Position numbers and translations under genes: made by a program. DNA of 64,000 nucleotides from AC-32 sp963766375 (GTDB lineage: Bacteria; Actinomycetota; Thermoleophilia; Gaiellales; Gaiellaceae): positions 496,001 to 560,000 of the forward strand of contig CAVXZG010000019.1 of assembly GCA_963766375.1 (NCBI GenBank), given 5' to 3'. Below the pieces are notes generated by a model, which was given only the letters and a program-made list of their open reading frames with translations, was not told the DNA's origin and searched no databases. This document shows, in pieces, positions 33,260-41,355 of the stretch (the first letter of the stretch is position 1; each line of letters begins with the position of its first letter).

Positions 33260-33961
33260 TCAGTGTTGCAGAGGCTTCGGGTTGATCCCGCTTCGCTTGG
33301 ATCCGTCGGGGAGCTCGGGCGGCAGGCCCGCTGCCGACGCTTCGGCGGCCAGGCGCCACAGACGCACGATCTCCGCGCCCACGCGCTCGGCCGCTTCCGC
33401 GTAGCCCTTGCGGTTCCGCGGCAGGTCGTCGAGGGTCATCGGCTCGCCCCAGACGACCGCGCACTTGCGGCGGTTGGTCGGCGACCAGCCGAACGTGTCG
33501 AGCCCGCACGGGATCACCGGCACGCCTTCCTGCATCGCGATCATCAGCCCGCCCGGCTGCATCTCGCCGGGGTGGCCGAAGCGCTGCCTCGTGCCCTCCA
33601 GGTGCACGGCGACGAGGTTGCCCTCCGCCACCAGTCGCCGGGCCTTGCGCAGGGCCTCGCGGTCGCCCTCGCCGCGCCGCACGCCGAAGACGCCGAGCCA
33701 GCGGAGCGCGTGCCCGACGACCGGGATATCGAGCAGCTCGGCCTTGGCGAGGAAATACATCATCCGCGGGCTGAACGCCCCGATCAGCGGGTGGTCGATC
33801 CCGGAGAAGTGGTTCGCGGCGACGACGGCGCCGCCCTCGAGCGGGATGCGGTCGACGCCGTAGCCGGCCGCAGGAGCCAGCGTGACCGCGATTCGCGGGA
33901 CGAAGCTGCGGCCGATCACCCATCCGAACTCGGCGCTCTTTACTCGCTGGAGCAGGCTCAC
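33260..33961 (-). CDS. plsC: 1-acyl-sn-glycerol-3-phosphate acyltransferase family protein
   Basis: A 233-residue PlsC-type acyltransferase that transfers a fatty acyl chain to lysophosphatidate in phospholipid synthesis. The catalytic HX4D motif is NHFSGID and the phosphate-binding motif is LEGTRQRFG; a PVIPCGL block follows. No long membrane segment is evident, so peripheral binding is likely. GTG 33961 overlaps the stop of the preceding small gene (GTGA). Confidence 0.9.
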   Translation of the reverse strand: MSLLQRVKSAEFGWVIGRSFVPRIAVTLAPAAGYGVDRIPLEGGAVVAANHFSGIDHPLIGAFSPRMMYFLAKAELLDIPVVGHALRWLGVFGVRRGEGDREALRKARRLVAEGNLVAVHLEGTRQRFGHPGEMQPGGLMIAMQEGVPVIPCGLDTFGWSPTNRRKCAVVWGEPMTLDDLPRNRKGYAEAAERVGAEIVRLWRLAAEASAAGLPPELPDGSKRSGINPKPLQH

Positions 33962-34284
33962 CCGTTCTCGAGCAGGCGCAGGCGATGCTCGATCTGCGCC
34001 ACCCGGAGCTCGATCTCCTCGAGCTCGTCGCGCGTCACGAGCCCGAGCTCGCGGAACAACCCTGCGAGGCCGGCGCCAGTCCGCTCGCCGAGGCGGACCG
34101 TCTCATTGCGCCAGCGGCCCACGACCTCTTCGACGACCGACCGGGCCTCGTCACGCCCGATCCCGCCACGAGCCGAAAGCTCCTCCGCCAGCGTGTCCGC
34201 CCGTTCAGCGGTCAGCGCGACGGCGCCGACCCCGGCGAGCACGAGCTTCTCCGCGATCTCGCGAAGCTCAGCGCGCTCGGCCAT
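33958..34284 (-). CDS. Small phasin-like coiled-coil protein
   Basis: A 108-residue, mostly helical protein: an Ala/Glu-rich start (AELREIAEKLVLAGVGAVALTAERADTLAEEL), a central RDEARSVVEEVVGRW helix and a C-terminal heptad helix (DELEEIELRVAQIEHRLRLLE). The pattern is like phasins and the polyhydroxyalkanoate-granule-associated family, but no synthase is nearby, so the role is open. Its ATG at 34284 lies inside the predicted end of secDF once that gene's frameshifts are corrected. Confidence 0.7.
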   Translation of the reverse strand: MAERAELREIAEKLVLAGVGAVALTAERADTLAEELSARGGIGRDEARSVVEEVVGRWRNETVRLGERTGAGLAGLFRELGLVTRDELEEIELRVAQIEHRLRLLENG

Positions 34285-34434
34285 GGGGCTTGGCCCTTCG
34301 GCGCTGGCGCCGCTGCTCGCGCTTCGCCTCGCGCCGAGCCGGCCGGCTGACGGCAGCGCGTCGCCGAGCGAGGCGCGGGCTGTGCAGCGGCGGCCTGCTC
34401 GGCTTCCTCGAGCGGCGCCGCGTCCCGCCGTCGG

Positions 34435-37116
34435 TCACCGCGGGGCCGCCGCGCGGCAGGATCGGCCGGCCGCCGGGCCGGATGGCCGTCCTCGTCCCCG
34501 CTCTGCTCCGGCTCCTGGCCCTTGCGGCGCGCGTATTCGGGCTCGCGCTCCTTCCAGATCGTCAGCAGCGGCGCGGCGATGAAGATGGACGAGTACGCGC
34601 CCGGAGAGGATGCCCACCATCAGCGCGAAGGCGAAGTCCTGAAGCGTGGCGCCACCGAAGACCAGCAGCGCGCCGATCGGCAGCAGCGTGATGAACGTCG
34701 TCGCCAGGGAGCGGCGGATCGTCTCCCAGAGCGAGACGTTCGCGATCGTCGCGAAGGGCGCCCGCCGCATCAGCGGGATGTTCTCCCGGATGCGGTCGAA
34801 GATGATGATCGTGTCGTAGATCGAGTACCCGAGCACGGTCAGCACCGCTGCGACGGTCGAGTTGGACACCTCCCTCCCGATCAGCGCATAGACGCCGACG
34901 GTGATCACGACGTCGTGCAGCAGCGCGACGATCACCGGCCCCGCGAACTTGAAGTCGAACCTGATCGCGACGTAGAGGATGATCAGGAGCAGCGAGAAAA
35001 GGATCGCGATGATCGCCGAGCGCGCGATCTGCCGCCCGAAGCTCGACGAGACGGTCTGGATCTGGAGCGCGATGTCCTGGCCGAAACGCTGTTTGATGTC
35101 GTTCGAGAGCTGCGTGGTCTGCGCGGAGTTGAGCGAACGCAGGCGCAGCTGGAAGCTCTTGTACTGATCGCCTCCGACGGCTTTGCCGCGGCCCTGGACG
35201 ATCGGCTCCGGCCCAATCCTCGCCGCCTCCGTGCGCACGGAGGTGAGGGAGACGGGCTTCGGCGTGGTGAACGTCACCTGCGTGCCGCCCTTGAAGTCGA
35301 TCCCGAGGTTGAGCCCCTTGACCGCGAGCGCGCCGACTGCGATCGCGACGATCGCTCCCGAGATGGCGAACCAGAGGTAGCGCCGCTTCATGAAGTCGAT
35401 CTGCAGCCACTTGGCCGACTGCTGGCCTTCCGCGCCCATGAACCGCGGGTTCTCGAACCAGCGGAAGCCGGCCAGCAGGCCGAGCATCGCCCGCGTGGCC
35501 CCGACGGCGGTGACCAGCGAGATCACCGTGCCGATCATCAGCATCAGCGCGAAGCCCTTGACGCCCGCGGTGGCGACCGCGAACAGCACCAGCGCGGTGA
35601 TGATGGTGACGACGTTGGCGTCGATGATCGTGTGGAAGCCCTTCTGGTAACCCGCGGAGATCGCGGCGCGCACGGACTTCCCGGACCGCACCTCTTCCTT
35701 GATCCGCTCGAACACAACGACATTCGCGTCGGCGGCCACCCCGATCGTGAGAATCAGGCCGGCGAAGCCCGGCAGGGTCAGCGTGACGTTGAAGAGCAGG
35801 ATCGCGGCGTAGAGGAACGCGGCGTAGATGCCGAGCCCGACCACCGCGACCACGCCGAGAAAGCGGTAGAGGACGAGCAGGAAGACCGCGACCAGCAGCA
35901 GGCCGATCAGCGCGGCGTACTTGGCCTCCTTCAGCGAGTCCTTGCCGAGCGTGGCCGAGACGTCGGTTCGCTCGATCTGCGTGAACTCGACCGGCAGCGC
36001 ACCGGTCTGGAGCACGAGGGCCAGGTCCTTCGCCTCGCCGAAGCTGGCGATGTTCGAGACCTCGGCGCCGGTGCCGGTCGGGTCGATCCCGTCCGGGTTC
36101 TCCTTGTAGTTGATGTACGGCGTCGACTTGAGCTCGCCGTCGAGCACGATCGCGAAATGCTGGGCGTAGGTGTTGATCGTGTTCAGGTCGTTGGCGCTGC
36201 CCTGCCCGGCGGCATTGGCAGCGCCCGAACCGCGAATCGCCTCTTCACGCGTAATGTCGTGGAACTTCTTCGCGCCCTCGCCCGTGAAGCCCAGGCGGAC
36301 GACGTTTCCCTGGCCCGAGGTGCCGATTTCGGCCGAGATGGCCGAGAGCTTCAGGTCTCCGCCTGCCGCCTCGGGGATCGGGTTGATCGGGTTGTCCGGC
36401 TGGTACTTGAAGAGATAGAAGACCGTGTTGCCGGTGGGGGCGGTCGTGACACCGGGGCAGCCGGTCGAGACCTGGCAGCTGACCACCGTCGTCTTCGCCG
36501 GAGCGGCGAGGACGACGAAGCCCTTGGGCACCTTGCCGTTGAGCTTCAGCTTGCCCTTGGTGGTCGACTGGAGCAACTTCGCAAGGGTGTCCTCGGGCCC
36601 CGCTACAAGCTGCTTCTTCGAGTTGAAGAGGTAGAACGCCGTCGGCGTCCCTTTCTTCGTGTCCTCCTTCACCGCGTTCAACAGCTCGTAGAGGCTGCCC
36701 GTGGCGACCACGTGCCCGGCGCCGTCGGTCGAAGGGCCGGTGACGTCCGCCTCGAGGTCGTAGAACTGGAGCTGGGCGGTCTTGCCGATGATCTGCGCCG
36801 CCTTGCCGGGGTCGTGCACGCCGGCGAGCTGGATCACGATCTGGTTCTTGCCCTGCTTGCGGATCTCGGGCTCGGCGACGCCGAGCTTGTCGATGCGGCT
36901 GCGCATGATCGAGATCGAGCGCTCCATGCAGGCGGCGTCGCAGGTCTTGTTCTTCGGCGGGACCGCCTTCAGCACGACCTCGAGGCCGCCCTGGAGGTCG
37001 AGCCCGAGGGTGACCTTCTTGTGCACGGGCGAGCCCGGCACGCCCAGGGCCGCCACGCCGGCGAGCGCCAGCGCGATCAGGCCTACGAGAATCAGATGTG
37101 AACGTCTGTTGGACAC
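34435..37116 (-). CDS. secDF: Fused protein-export membrane protein SecDF (frameshifted near the 3' end)
   Basis: One polypeptide carries SecD and SecF, the proton-driven RND-type partner of SecYEG. SecD starts at GTG 37116 and has LGLDLQGGLEVVL, a long periplasmic region and the GFAGLILTIGVAADANVVVFERI membrane motif. SecF follows after FMGAEGQQSAKW with LGIDFKGGTQV and GYSIYDTIIIFDRIREN. After MVGILSG the annotated frame is wrong: removing one G near 34601 restores AYSSIFIAAPLLTIW. A second shift then seems to lead into a basic tail (RREAKREQRRQRRRAKPHG) ending at 34268, inside the next gene. Confidence 0.9.
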   Translation of the reverse strand: MSNRRSHLILVGLIALALAGVAALGVPGSPVHKKVTLGLDLQGGLEVVLKAVPPKNKTCDAACMERSISIMRSRIDKLGVAEPEIRKQGKNQIVIQLAGVHDPGKAAQIIGKTAQLQFYDLEADVTGPSTDGAGHVVATGSLYELLNAVKEDTKKGTPTAFYLFNSKKQLVAGPEDTLAKLLQSTTKGKLKLNGKVPKGFVVLAAPAKTTVVSCQVSTGCPGVTTAPTGNTVFYLFKYQPDNPINPIPEAAGGDLKLSAISAEIGTSGQGNVVRLGFTGEGAKKFHDITREEAIRGSGAANAAGQGSANDLNTINTYAQHFAIVLDGELKSTPYINYKENPDGIDPTGTGAEVSNIASFGEAKDLALVLQTGALPVEFTQIERTDVSATLGKDSLKEAKYAALIGLLLVAVFLLVLYRFLGVVAVVGLGIYAAFLYAAILLFNVTLTLPGFAGLILTIGVAADANVVVFERIKEEVRSGKSVRAAISAGYQKGFHTIIDANVVTIITALVLFAVATAGVKGFALMLMIGTVISLVTAVGATRAMLGLLAGFRWFENPRFMGAEGQQSAKWLQIDFMKRRYLWFAISGAIVAIAVGALAVKGLNLGIDFKGGTQVTFTTPKPVSLTSVRTEAARIGPEPIVQGRGKAVGGDQYKSFQLRLRSLNSAQTTQLSNDIKQRFGQDIALQIQTVSSSFGRQIARSAIIAILFSLLLIILYVAIRFDFKFAGPVIVALLHDVVITVGVYALIGREVSNSTVAAVLTVLGYSIYDTIIIFDRIRENIPLMRRAPFATIANVSLWETIRRSLATTFITLLPIGALLVFGGATLQDFAFALMVGILSGRVLVHLHRRAAADDLEGARARIRAPQGPGAGAERGRGRPSGPAAGRSCRAAAPR

Positions 37117-37135
37117 GCGGAGAAGTCGAGGAAGA

Positions 37136-37453
37136 TTAGCTTTCGGGCGACGAGATGGGCTTGCTCCCGTCCTCGGGCTTCGCCTCTTCATCCGGCGACT
37201 CCTCCACGCCGCCGGCCGCTGCGACGGCCCTTCGGTCGACCCTCACCAGCGTTCCCGGCGCGATCTCGACGTGGACGACGTCCTCTTCGATCGCCTTGAC
37301 CGTGCCGTGGATGCCCCCGGCGGTGAGGATCTCGTCGCCGGTGCGGAGCTTGTCCTGCATCTCGAGCTGCTCGGCGGCGCGGCGGCGCTGCGGACGGATC
37401 AGCAGGAACCACATCAGGCCAAATAGCGCGACGAGCACGATTACGTAACCCAC
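37136..37453 (-). CDS. yajC: Preprotein translocase subunit YajC
   Basis: A 105-residue accessory of the SecDF complex: one N-terminal membrane helix (VIVLVALFGLMWFLLI) followed by the YajC signature RPQRRRAAEQLEMQDKL and TGDEILTAGGIHGTV. The C-terminal 30 residues are acidic and disordered. The GTG start overlaps the end of tgt by 13 bp and the stop lies 19 bp before secDF, the usual tgt-yajC-secD order. Confidence 0.93.
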   Translation of the reverse strand: MGYVIVLVALFGLMWFLLIRPQRRRAAEQLEMQDKLRTGDEILTAGGIHGTVKAIEEDVVHVEIAPGTLVRVDRRAVAAAGGVEESPDEEAKPEDGSKPISSPES

Positions 37454-38571
37454 GTTGCCTCCTCCGGAGAGCGTTGCAGCCGCGCCAGCGCTTCCTCCTT
37501 GTACGACCGCAGCTCGCCCCGCTCGATCGCGGCGCGGGCGCCGGCGACGAGGTCGAGCACGAAGCGAAGATTATGCAGGCTGAGCAGGCGCGGGCCGAGG
37601 ATTTCCCGCTGGCTGAGCAGGTGACGCACGTACGCGCGCGAGAAGCGAGTGCAGGCGGGGCAGGCGCAGTTCTCGTCGAGCGGGCGCGGATCGCGGGCAA
37701 AACGGGCATTGCGCAAGTTCAGCTGCCCCTCCCAGGTGAGCGCCGAGCCGGTGCGCGCGTTCCGGGTCGGCAGGACGCAGTCGAACATGTCGATCCCGCG
37801 CTCGATCACCTCGAGGATCCCGGCCGGGTCGCCGATCCCCATGAAGTAGCGAGCCCGGTCTGGCGGGAGCAGGTCGGCCGCCCAGGCGGTGGTGTCGAAC
37901 ATGACGTCACGCGGCTCGCCGATCGCCAGGCCCCCGAGCGCATAGCCGTCGAAGTCCAAGGCGACGATCTCCTCGACGGAGCGCCTGCGCAGCTCGGGGT
38001 CGGTGCCGCCCTGCGCGATCCCGAAGAGCAGCTGCCCCGGGGCACGCTCCGCCTCCTTCTGGCGCCTGGCCCAGCGGGCGGTCAGGCCGACCGCCTGCTC
38101 GAGTTCGTGCTTGCTGACGCCGGGCGGGGGCACTACGTCCAGGCACATGGCGATGTCGGAGCCGAGCTGGGCCTGGACGCGAGCCGCGAGCTCTGGCGTG
38201 AAGCGCGCGAGGTCGCCGTCGTAGACCGAGCGAAAGGTGACGCCCTCCTCGTCGCGCTTGACGATCGTGTGGCGCAGCGAGAAGACCTGGAAGCCGCCGG
38301 AGTCAGTGAGGATCGGCCCGTCCCAGGCCATGAAGGAGTGCAGCCCGCCGAGCTCGGCGATCAGGTCGGGGCCCGGCCGGAAGTGCAGGTGGTAGGTGTT
38401 GCAGAGCACGATCTCCGCGCCCAGCGAGCGCAGCTCCTCGGGATCGACGCCCTTGACGGTCGCCTTCGTCCCCACGGGCATGAACGCGGGCGTGCGCACC
38501 TCGCCGTGGGCGGTGCTGAGCACCCCGGTGCGGGCGGCTCCGTCGGTCGCCTGAAGCGCGAAGGCGCTCAC
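37441..38571 (-). CDS. tgt: Queuine tRNA-ribosyltransferase
   Basis: A 376-residue tRNA-guanine transglycosylase that swaps G34 for preQ1 in tRNAs with GUN anticodons. The active-site Asp is in LTDSGGFQVFSL, the nucleophile Asp in GIDMFDCVLPTRNARTG, and the zinc site is CACPACTRFSRAYVRHL. GTG 38571 overlaps the previous gene's stop (GTGA). Together with queA and queG in the same window it supports queuosine tRNA modification; genes for preQ0 synthesis are not in view. Confidence 0.95.
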   Translation of the reverse strand: MSAFALQATDGAARTGVLSTAHGEVRTPAFMPVGTKATVKGVDPEELRSLGAEIVLCNTYHLHFRPGPDLIAELGGLHSFMAWDGPILTDSGGFQVFSLRHTIVKRDEEGVTFRSVYDGDLARFTPELAARVQAQLGSDIAMCLDVVPPPGVSKHELEQAVGLTARWARRQKEAERAPGQLLFGIAQGGTDPELRRRSVEEIVALDFDGYALGGLAIGEPRDVMFDTTAWAADLLPPDRARYFMGIGDPAGILEVIERGIDMFDCVLPTRNARTGSALTWEGQLNLRNARFARDPRPLDENCACPACTRFSRAYVRHLLSQREILGPRLLSLHNLRFVLDLVAGARAAIERGELRSYKEEALARLQRSPEEATWVT

Positions 38572-38852
38572 GCGGCGGCGGCCTCGAACCAGGCGGTGAT
38601 CTTGGTCGCCGCGCGCGCGTCCTCGGCGGGGTCGGGCTCGAGCCCCAGCTCGTCGCGGCGGATCCGGCCGAGCTCGGCTGCGATCGCATCGCCCGACGCG
38701 CGGCTGCCGAGAAGCGAGGCGACCCGCAGGGCGTAGCCGTCGTACTCGCCGGGCGACCCGTCGTCCAGCGGATCCCAGGCCGCCCAGAGGAGCAACTGCA
38801 GCTCGCGCATCCCCCGCGCCTGCCAGAAGGCGCGCCAATCCCCCGCGCTCAT
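38568..38852 (-). CDS. Small conserved hypothetical protein
   Basis: About 94 residues, soluble and mainly helical, of unknown function. Recognisable features are MRELQLLLWAAWDPL, the acidic/aromatic GEYDGYALRVASLL segment and a C-terminal amphipathic helix. A similar WDP...EYD...Y pattern occurs in small uncharacterised bacterial proteins. It is the first gene after the promoter at 38927-38975 and overlaps tgt by GTGA, so it leads the tgt-yajC-secDF operon. An in-frame ATG at 38861 would add three residues. Confidence 0.65.
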   Translation of the reverse strand: MSAGDWRAFWQARGMRELQLLLWAAWDPLDDGSPGEYDGYALRVASLLGSRASGDAIAAELGRIRRDELGLEPDPAEDARAATKITAWFEAAAA

Positions 38853-38926
38853 GGCCGCCATCGGATCACCAGCCCCACAACCTCAAATCCCCCGCCCTGG
38901 GTGGGGTTGCCGGCCACCCTCGCTCC

Positions 38927-38975
38927 CGCTGCGAGCGTACCGGTGAGACGCGCACCTGTCTGTCACGCGATCGGG
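38927..38975 (-). promoter_or_regulatory. Promoter of the tgt-secDF operon; dispersed element, copy 3
   Basis: On the minus strand: GTGACAGACA with the -35-like CAGACA at 38957-38962, a 17-bp spacer and -10 TACGCT at 38934-38939. This is the same arrangement as the elements at 6085-6113 and 24267-24295. The transcribed region then has two possible hairpins, CGCTC/GAGCG and GGGTGG/CCACCC around CCGGCAA. Unlike the other two copies this one precedes genes, with a leader of about 75 nt. The gap 38862-39020 contains nothing else recognisable. Confidence 0.6.
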
Positions 38976-39020
38976 CCAGGACCGTGACGGTTCTTCCCCA
39001 GGCCGGCGAGGACTGCTCGG

Positions 39021-39965
39021 TCACAGGATCAGCATCGCATCGCCGAATGAGTAGAAGCGGTAGCGCTCCTCGATTGCGAGCCGGTAGAGCCGTCGCGTCT
39101 CCTCCACACCTGCGAAGGCCATCACGAGCGCGAGCAACGTCGAGCGCGGCAGGTGGAAGTTCGTCAGCAGCGAGTCCACGCGGCGGAACTCGAACCCGGG
39201 TGTGATGAAGAGGTCGGTCCGCCCTCCGAGCGGAGCGCCACGCGCCAGGGACTCGAGCACGCGCACGGTGGTCGTCCCGACGGCGAGCACGTGGGGCGCG
39301 GCCTGGATCCGTGCCCAGGCCTGCTCGGTCACCTCGTAGCGCTCGCTGTGGAGCTCGTGCTGCGACAGATCTGCAACTGCCACCGGCCGGAAGGTGTCGA
39401 GGCCGACGTGCAGGGTGACTCGCTCGAAGTCGAGGCCCTCGAGCAGCTCCGGCGTGAAGTGCAGGCCGGCGGTCGGCGCCGCAGCCGAGCCCTCGTGAGC
39501 CGCGTAGACGGTCTGGTAGCGCTCCGGATCCTCCAGCGGCTCGGTGATGTAAGGCGGCAGCGGCGCCTCGCCCGCCGGCTCGCCGTCCAGCCGCAGTCGC
39601 CAGCGGCCCTCGCCCAGCGGCTCGAGCAGCTCGACCGGGCCGAGCCGCTGCCCGGCCTTGAGTTTGCGCGACGGGCGCGCGAGCCCCTCCCAGGTGCCGT
39701 TCTCGCCAAGCCGCTCCAGCAGGAGCACCTCGGCGGCGCCCCCACCCGGCCGCTCGAGCCGCAGACGCGCAGGCAGCACGCGCGTGTCGTTGACGACGAC
39801 GAGCGTCCCTTCCGGAAGCTCGCGCGGGAGCTCGTCGAAGCGGCGGTGCCGGGTCGAGCCGCTCGCGCGCTCGTGCACGAGCAGCCGCGAGTGGTCGCGC
39901 CGTGCCGCAGGGTGCTGGGCGACCAGCTCCGGAGGTAAGTCGTAGTCGAGCTCGGAGGACTTCAT
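39021..39965 (-). CDS. queA: S-adenosylmethionine:tRNA ribosyltransferase-isomerase
   Basis: A 314-residue enzyme that transfers the ribosyl part of SAM to preQ1-tRNA to form epoxyqueuosine. Family motifs are YDLPPELVAQHPAARRD at the N-terminus, VVNDTRVLPARL, and PTAGLHFTPELLEGL followed by HVGLDTFRPV. At 314 residues it is slightly shorter than the usual 340. The ATG at 39965 is 9 bp from a TAGCGT -10-like box on the minus strand. Confidence 0.95.
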   Translation of the reverse strand: MKSSELDYDLPPELVAQHPAARRDHSRLLVHERASGSTRHRRFDELPRELPEGTLVVVNDTRVLPARLRLERPGGGAAEVLLLERLGENGTWEGLARPSRKLKAGQRLGPVELLEPLGEGRWRLRLDGEPAGEAPLPPYITEPLEDPERYQTVYAAHEGSAAAPTAGLHFTPELLEGLDFERVTLHVGLDTFRPVAVADLSQHELHSERYEVTEQAWARIQAAPHVLAVGTTTVRVLESLARGAPLGGRTDLFITPGFEFRRVDSLLTNFHLPRSTLLALVMAFAGVEETRRLYRLAIEERYRFYSFGDAMLIL

Positions 39966-39974
39966 CCGATGCGA

Positions 39975-39984
39975 ACGCTACCGT
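39975..39984. promoter_or_regulatory. Back-to-back -10 boxes of queA and the coiled-coil gene
   Basis: Minus-strand TAGCGT (39975-39980, 9 bp before queA) and plus-strand TACCGT (39979-39984, 8 bp before ATG 39993) overlap by two bases. Both would give leaderless transcripts. The geometry differs slightly from the TAGNNTA cores elsewhere. Confidence 0.4.
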
Positions 39985-39992
39985 GGGCGCCG

Positions 39993-40439
39993 ATGACTGA
40001 CGACGCGATCGATCGAGCCCGAGAGCGGCTGCGAGAGGCGGCCGAAGGGCGGCCCGACGCCGCCGCCGTGGACGCGGCGCTCGAGCGCGCCCGCGCGCAG
40101 GTCGAGGAGCTGGCCCTGACGGCGGCCAACCTCGAGGCGACGATCCCGGCGAAGGTGGAAGACGCCGTCCAGGACGGCCTCCGCGCGCAGGTCCAGCCCG
40201 TTGGCCGCAATCTCGCGGAGATCCGGGGCCTGATGAACCAGGTCATCCGCCGGCTCGAGCGAGTCGAGGGCGACCTCCTCTCGGAGCGGCACGCGCGCAT
40301 CGACGATCTCGCCTTGCAGGTCGACCTGATCACCTCCGGCTGGAAGTCGGTCAACGATCGCCTCGCGGGACTCGAGCAAGCGCTCCAGAGCAGCGAGGGC
40401 GCGATCGTCTACCCCATCGAAGAGCGCCGCACCGGCTGA
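39993..40439 (+). CDS. Coiled-coil hypothetical protein
   Basis: About 148 residues starting MTDDAIDRARERLREAAEG. Almost all of it is predicted helix: an Ala/Glu/Arg-rich coiled coil (AALERARAQVEELALTAANL), a middle LRAQVQPVGRNLAEI segment and a second coil ending in DRLAGLEQALQSSEG. No signal peptide, membrane helix or known domain is seen. It is monocistronic and convergent with the flippase-like gene, whose end lies 7 bp away. Confidence 0.7.
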   Translation: MTDDAIDRARERLREAAEGRPDAAAVDAALERARAQVEELALTAANLEATIPAKVEDAVQDGLRAQVQPVGRNLAEIRGLMNQVIRRLERVEGDLLSERHARIDDLALQVDLITSGWKSVNDRLAGLEQALQSSEGAIVYPIEERRTG

Positions 40440-40446
40440 CGCGCCG

Positions 40447-41355
40447 CTAGCCGAGACCGCTTGCTTCGCGGCGGCGCTGTGAGCGGTACTGCCACTCCTC
40501 GACTGCCAGTCCGACAAGACCCAGAGCGACCGCGAACCAGAGCGTCGCGAGCCGGATCAGCACCGTCGCGGCCACGGCCGCCGCCCTCGGCACGTCGCCT
40601 AGCACCCGGATCAGGCCGGTCATGCTGCCTTCGGCGACGCCGAGGCCGCCGGGGAGAAACGAGAGGGCACCGGCCAGACTCCCGAGCGAGAAGACGACCA
40701 CCGTGTCCACGAGCGAGAGGTCGAGGCGCAAGCCCCGCACGCAGACGTAGGCGGCGAGGCATTCGAAGAACCACGAGACCGCGGAGAGCGCAGTCATCCC
40801 CAGGAGCAGGGGCGTCTCCAGAAGAACGCGCGCCACTTCTGGAGCCTCGCCGAGGCGCGAGAAACGCTCGAGCAGCGGGCTTCGCACCACGAGCACGATC
40901 GCGGCCACGCCGGCCAGGGCTAGGGCGAGCAGCGGCCAGCGGTTCGCACCGGCTCCGGCCGCGACCGCGAGCACCACCACGCCCGACGCGTCCGTCACGC
41001 GCTCGGCCAGCACGATCGGCACCGAGCGGCGCACGGGAACTCCGAACGACCGCTTCAGCAGCCCGCACTTGAGCACCTCGCCGAGCTTCGCGGGAGTGAT
41101 CGTTCCCGACAGGCCGGCAAGGAAGATGGCGAAGCTGCGGCCCGTCGGCACCTCGATCTCGAGACGCGCCAGGTAGCGCTGCCAGCGCCAGAAGCGCAGC
41201 AGGTAGTTCAGCGCGGTGAGCGCGAGCGCGAGCGGGAAGAGCTCCCAGCGGAAGCTCGCCAACTCGTCGCCGAGCCGCCCGAAGTCGGCGTAGAGGCCCA
41301 GCCCGAGGGCGACAACCACCACGAGGGCGGCGACGAGGACGATGGTGCGTTTCAG
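40447..41355 (-). CDS. LPG-synthase-TM-like / UPF0104 membrane protein (putative flippase)
   Basis: About 302 residues with eight hydrophobic segments, of the YbhN/AglD-type family related to the membrane part of lysylphosphatidylglycerol synthase. The characteristic N-terminal FWRWQRYL, GTITPAKLGEVLK and RSVPIVLAERVTD motifs are present, and SFLPGGLGVAEG lies near the C-terminus. Members are linked to moving or modifying polyprenyl-linked glycolipids. The frame has no ATG, GTG or TTG near the expected start; a CTG at 41355 that overlaps the upstream stop (CTGA) fits the operon style but is unproven. Confidence 0.8.
   Translation of the reverse strand: MKRTIVLVAALVVVVALGLGLYADFGRLGDELASFRWELFPLALALTALNYLLRFWRWQRYLARLEIEVPTGRSFAIFLAGLSGTITPAKLGEVLKCGLLKRSFGVPVRRSVPIVLAERVTDASGVVVLAVAAGAGANRWPLLALALAGVAAIVLVVRSPLLERFSRLGEAPEVARVLLETPLLLGMTALSAVSWFFECLAAYVCVRGLRLDLSLVDTVVVFSLGSLAGALSFLPGGLGVAEGSMTGLIRVLGDVPRAAAVAATVLIRLATLWFAVALGLVGLAVEEWQYRSQRRREASGLG

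Noticed and set aside
34522..37101. Long plus-strand open frame opposite secDF
   Set aside because: It is a high-GC antisense shadow with Arg/Asp/Glu-rich low-complexity translation and no domain.
38862..39020. preQ1 or SAM riboswitch in front of the tgt operon
   Set aside because: The leader has a GGCCGGCAACC string resembling a SAM-riboswitch fragment, but the rest of the fold is missing and no preQ1 pseudoknot pattern was found.
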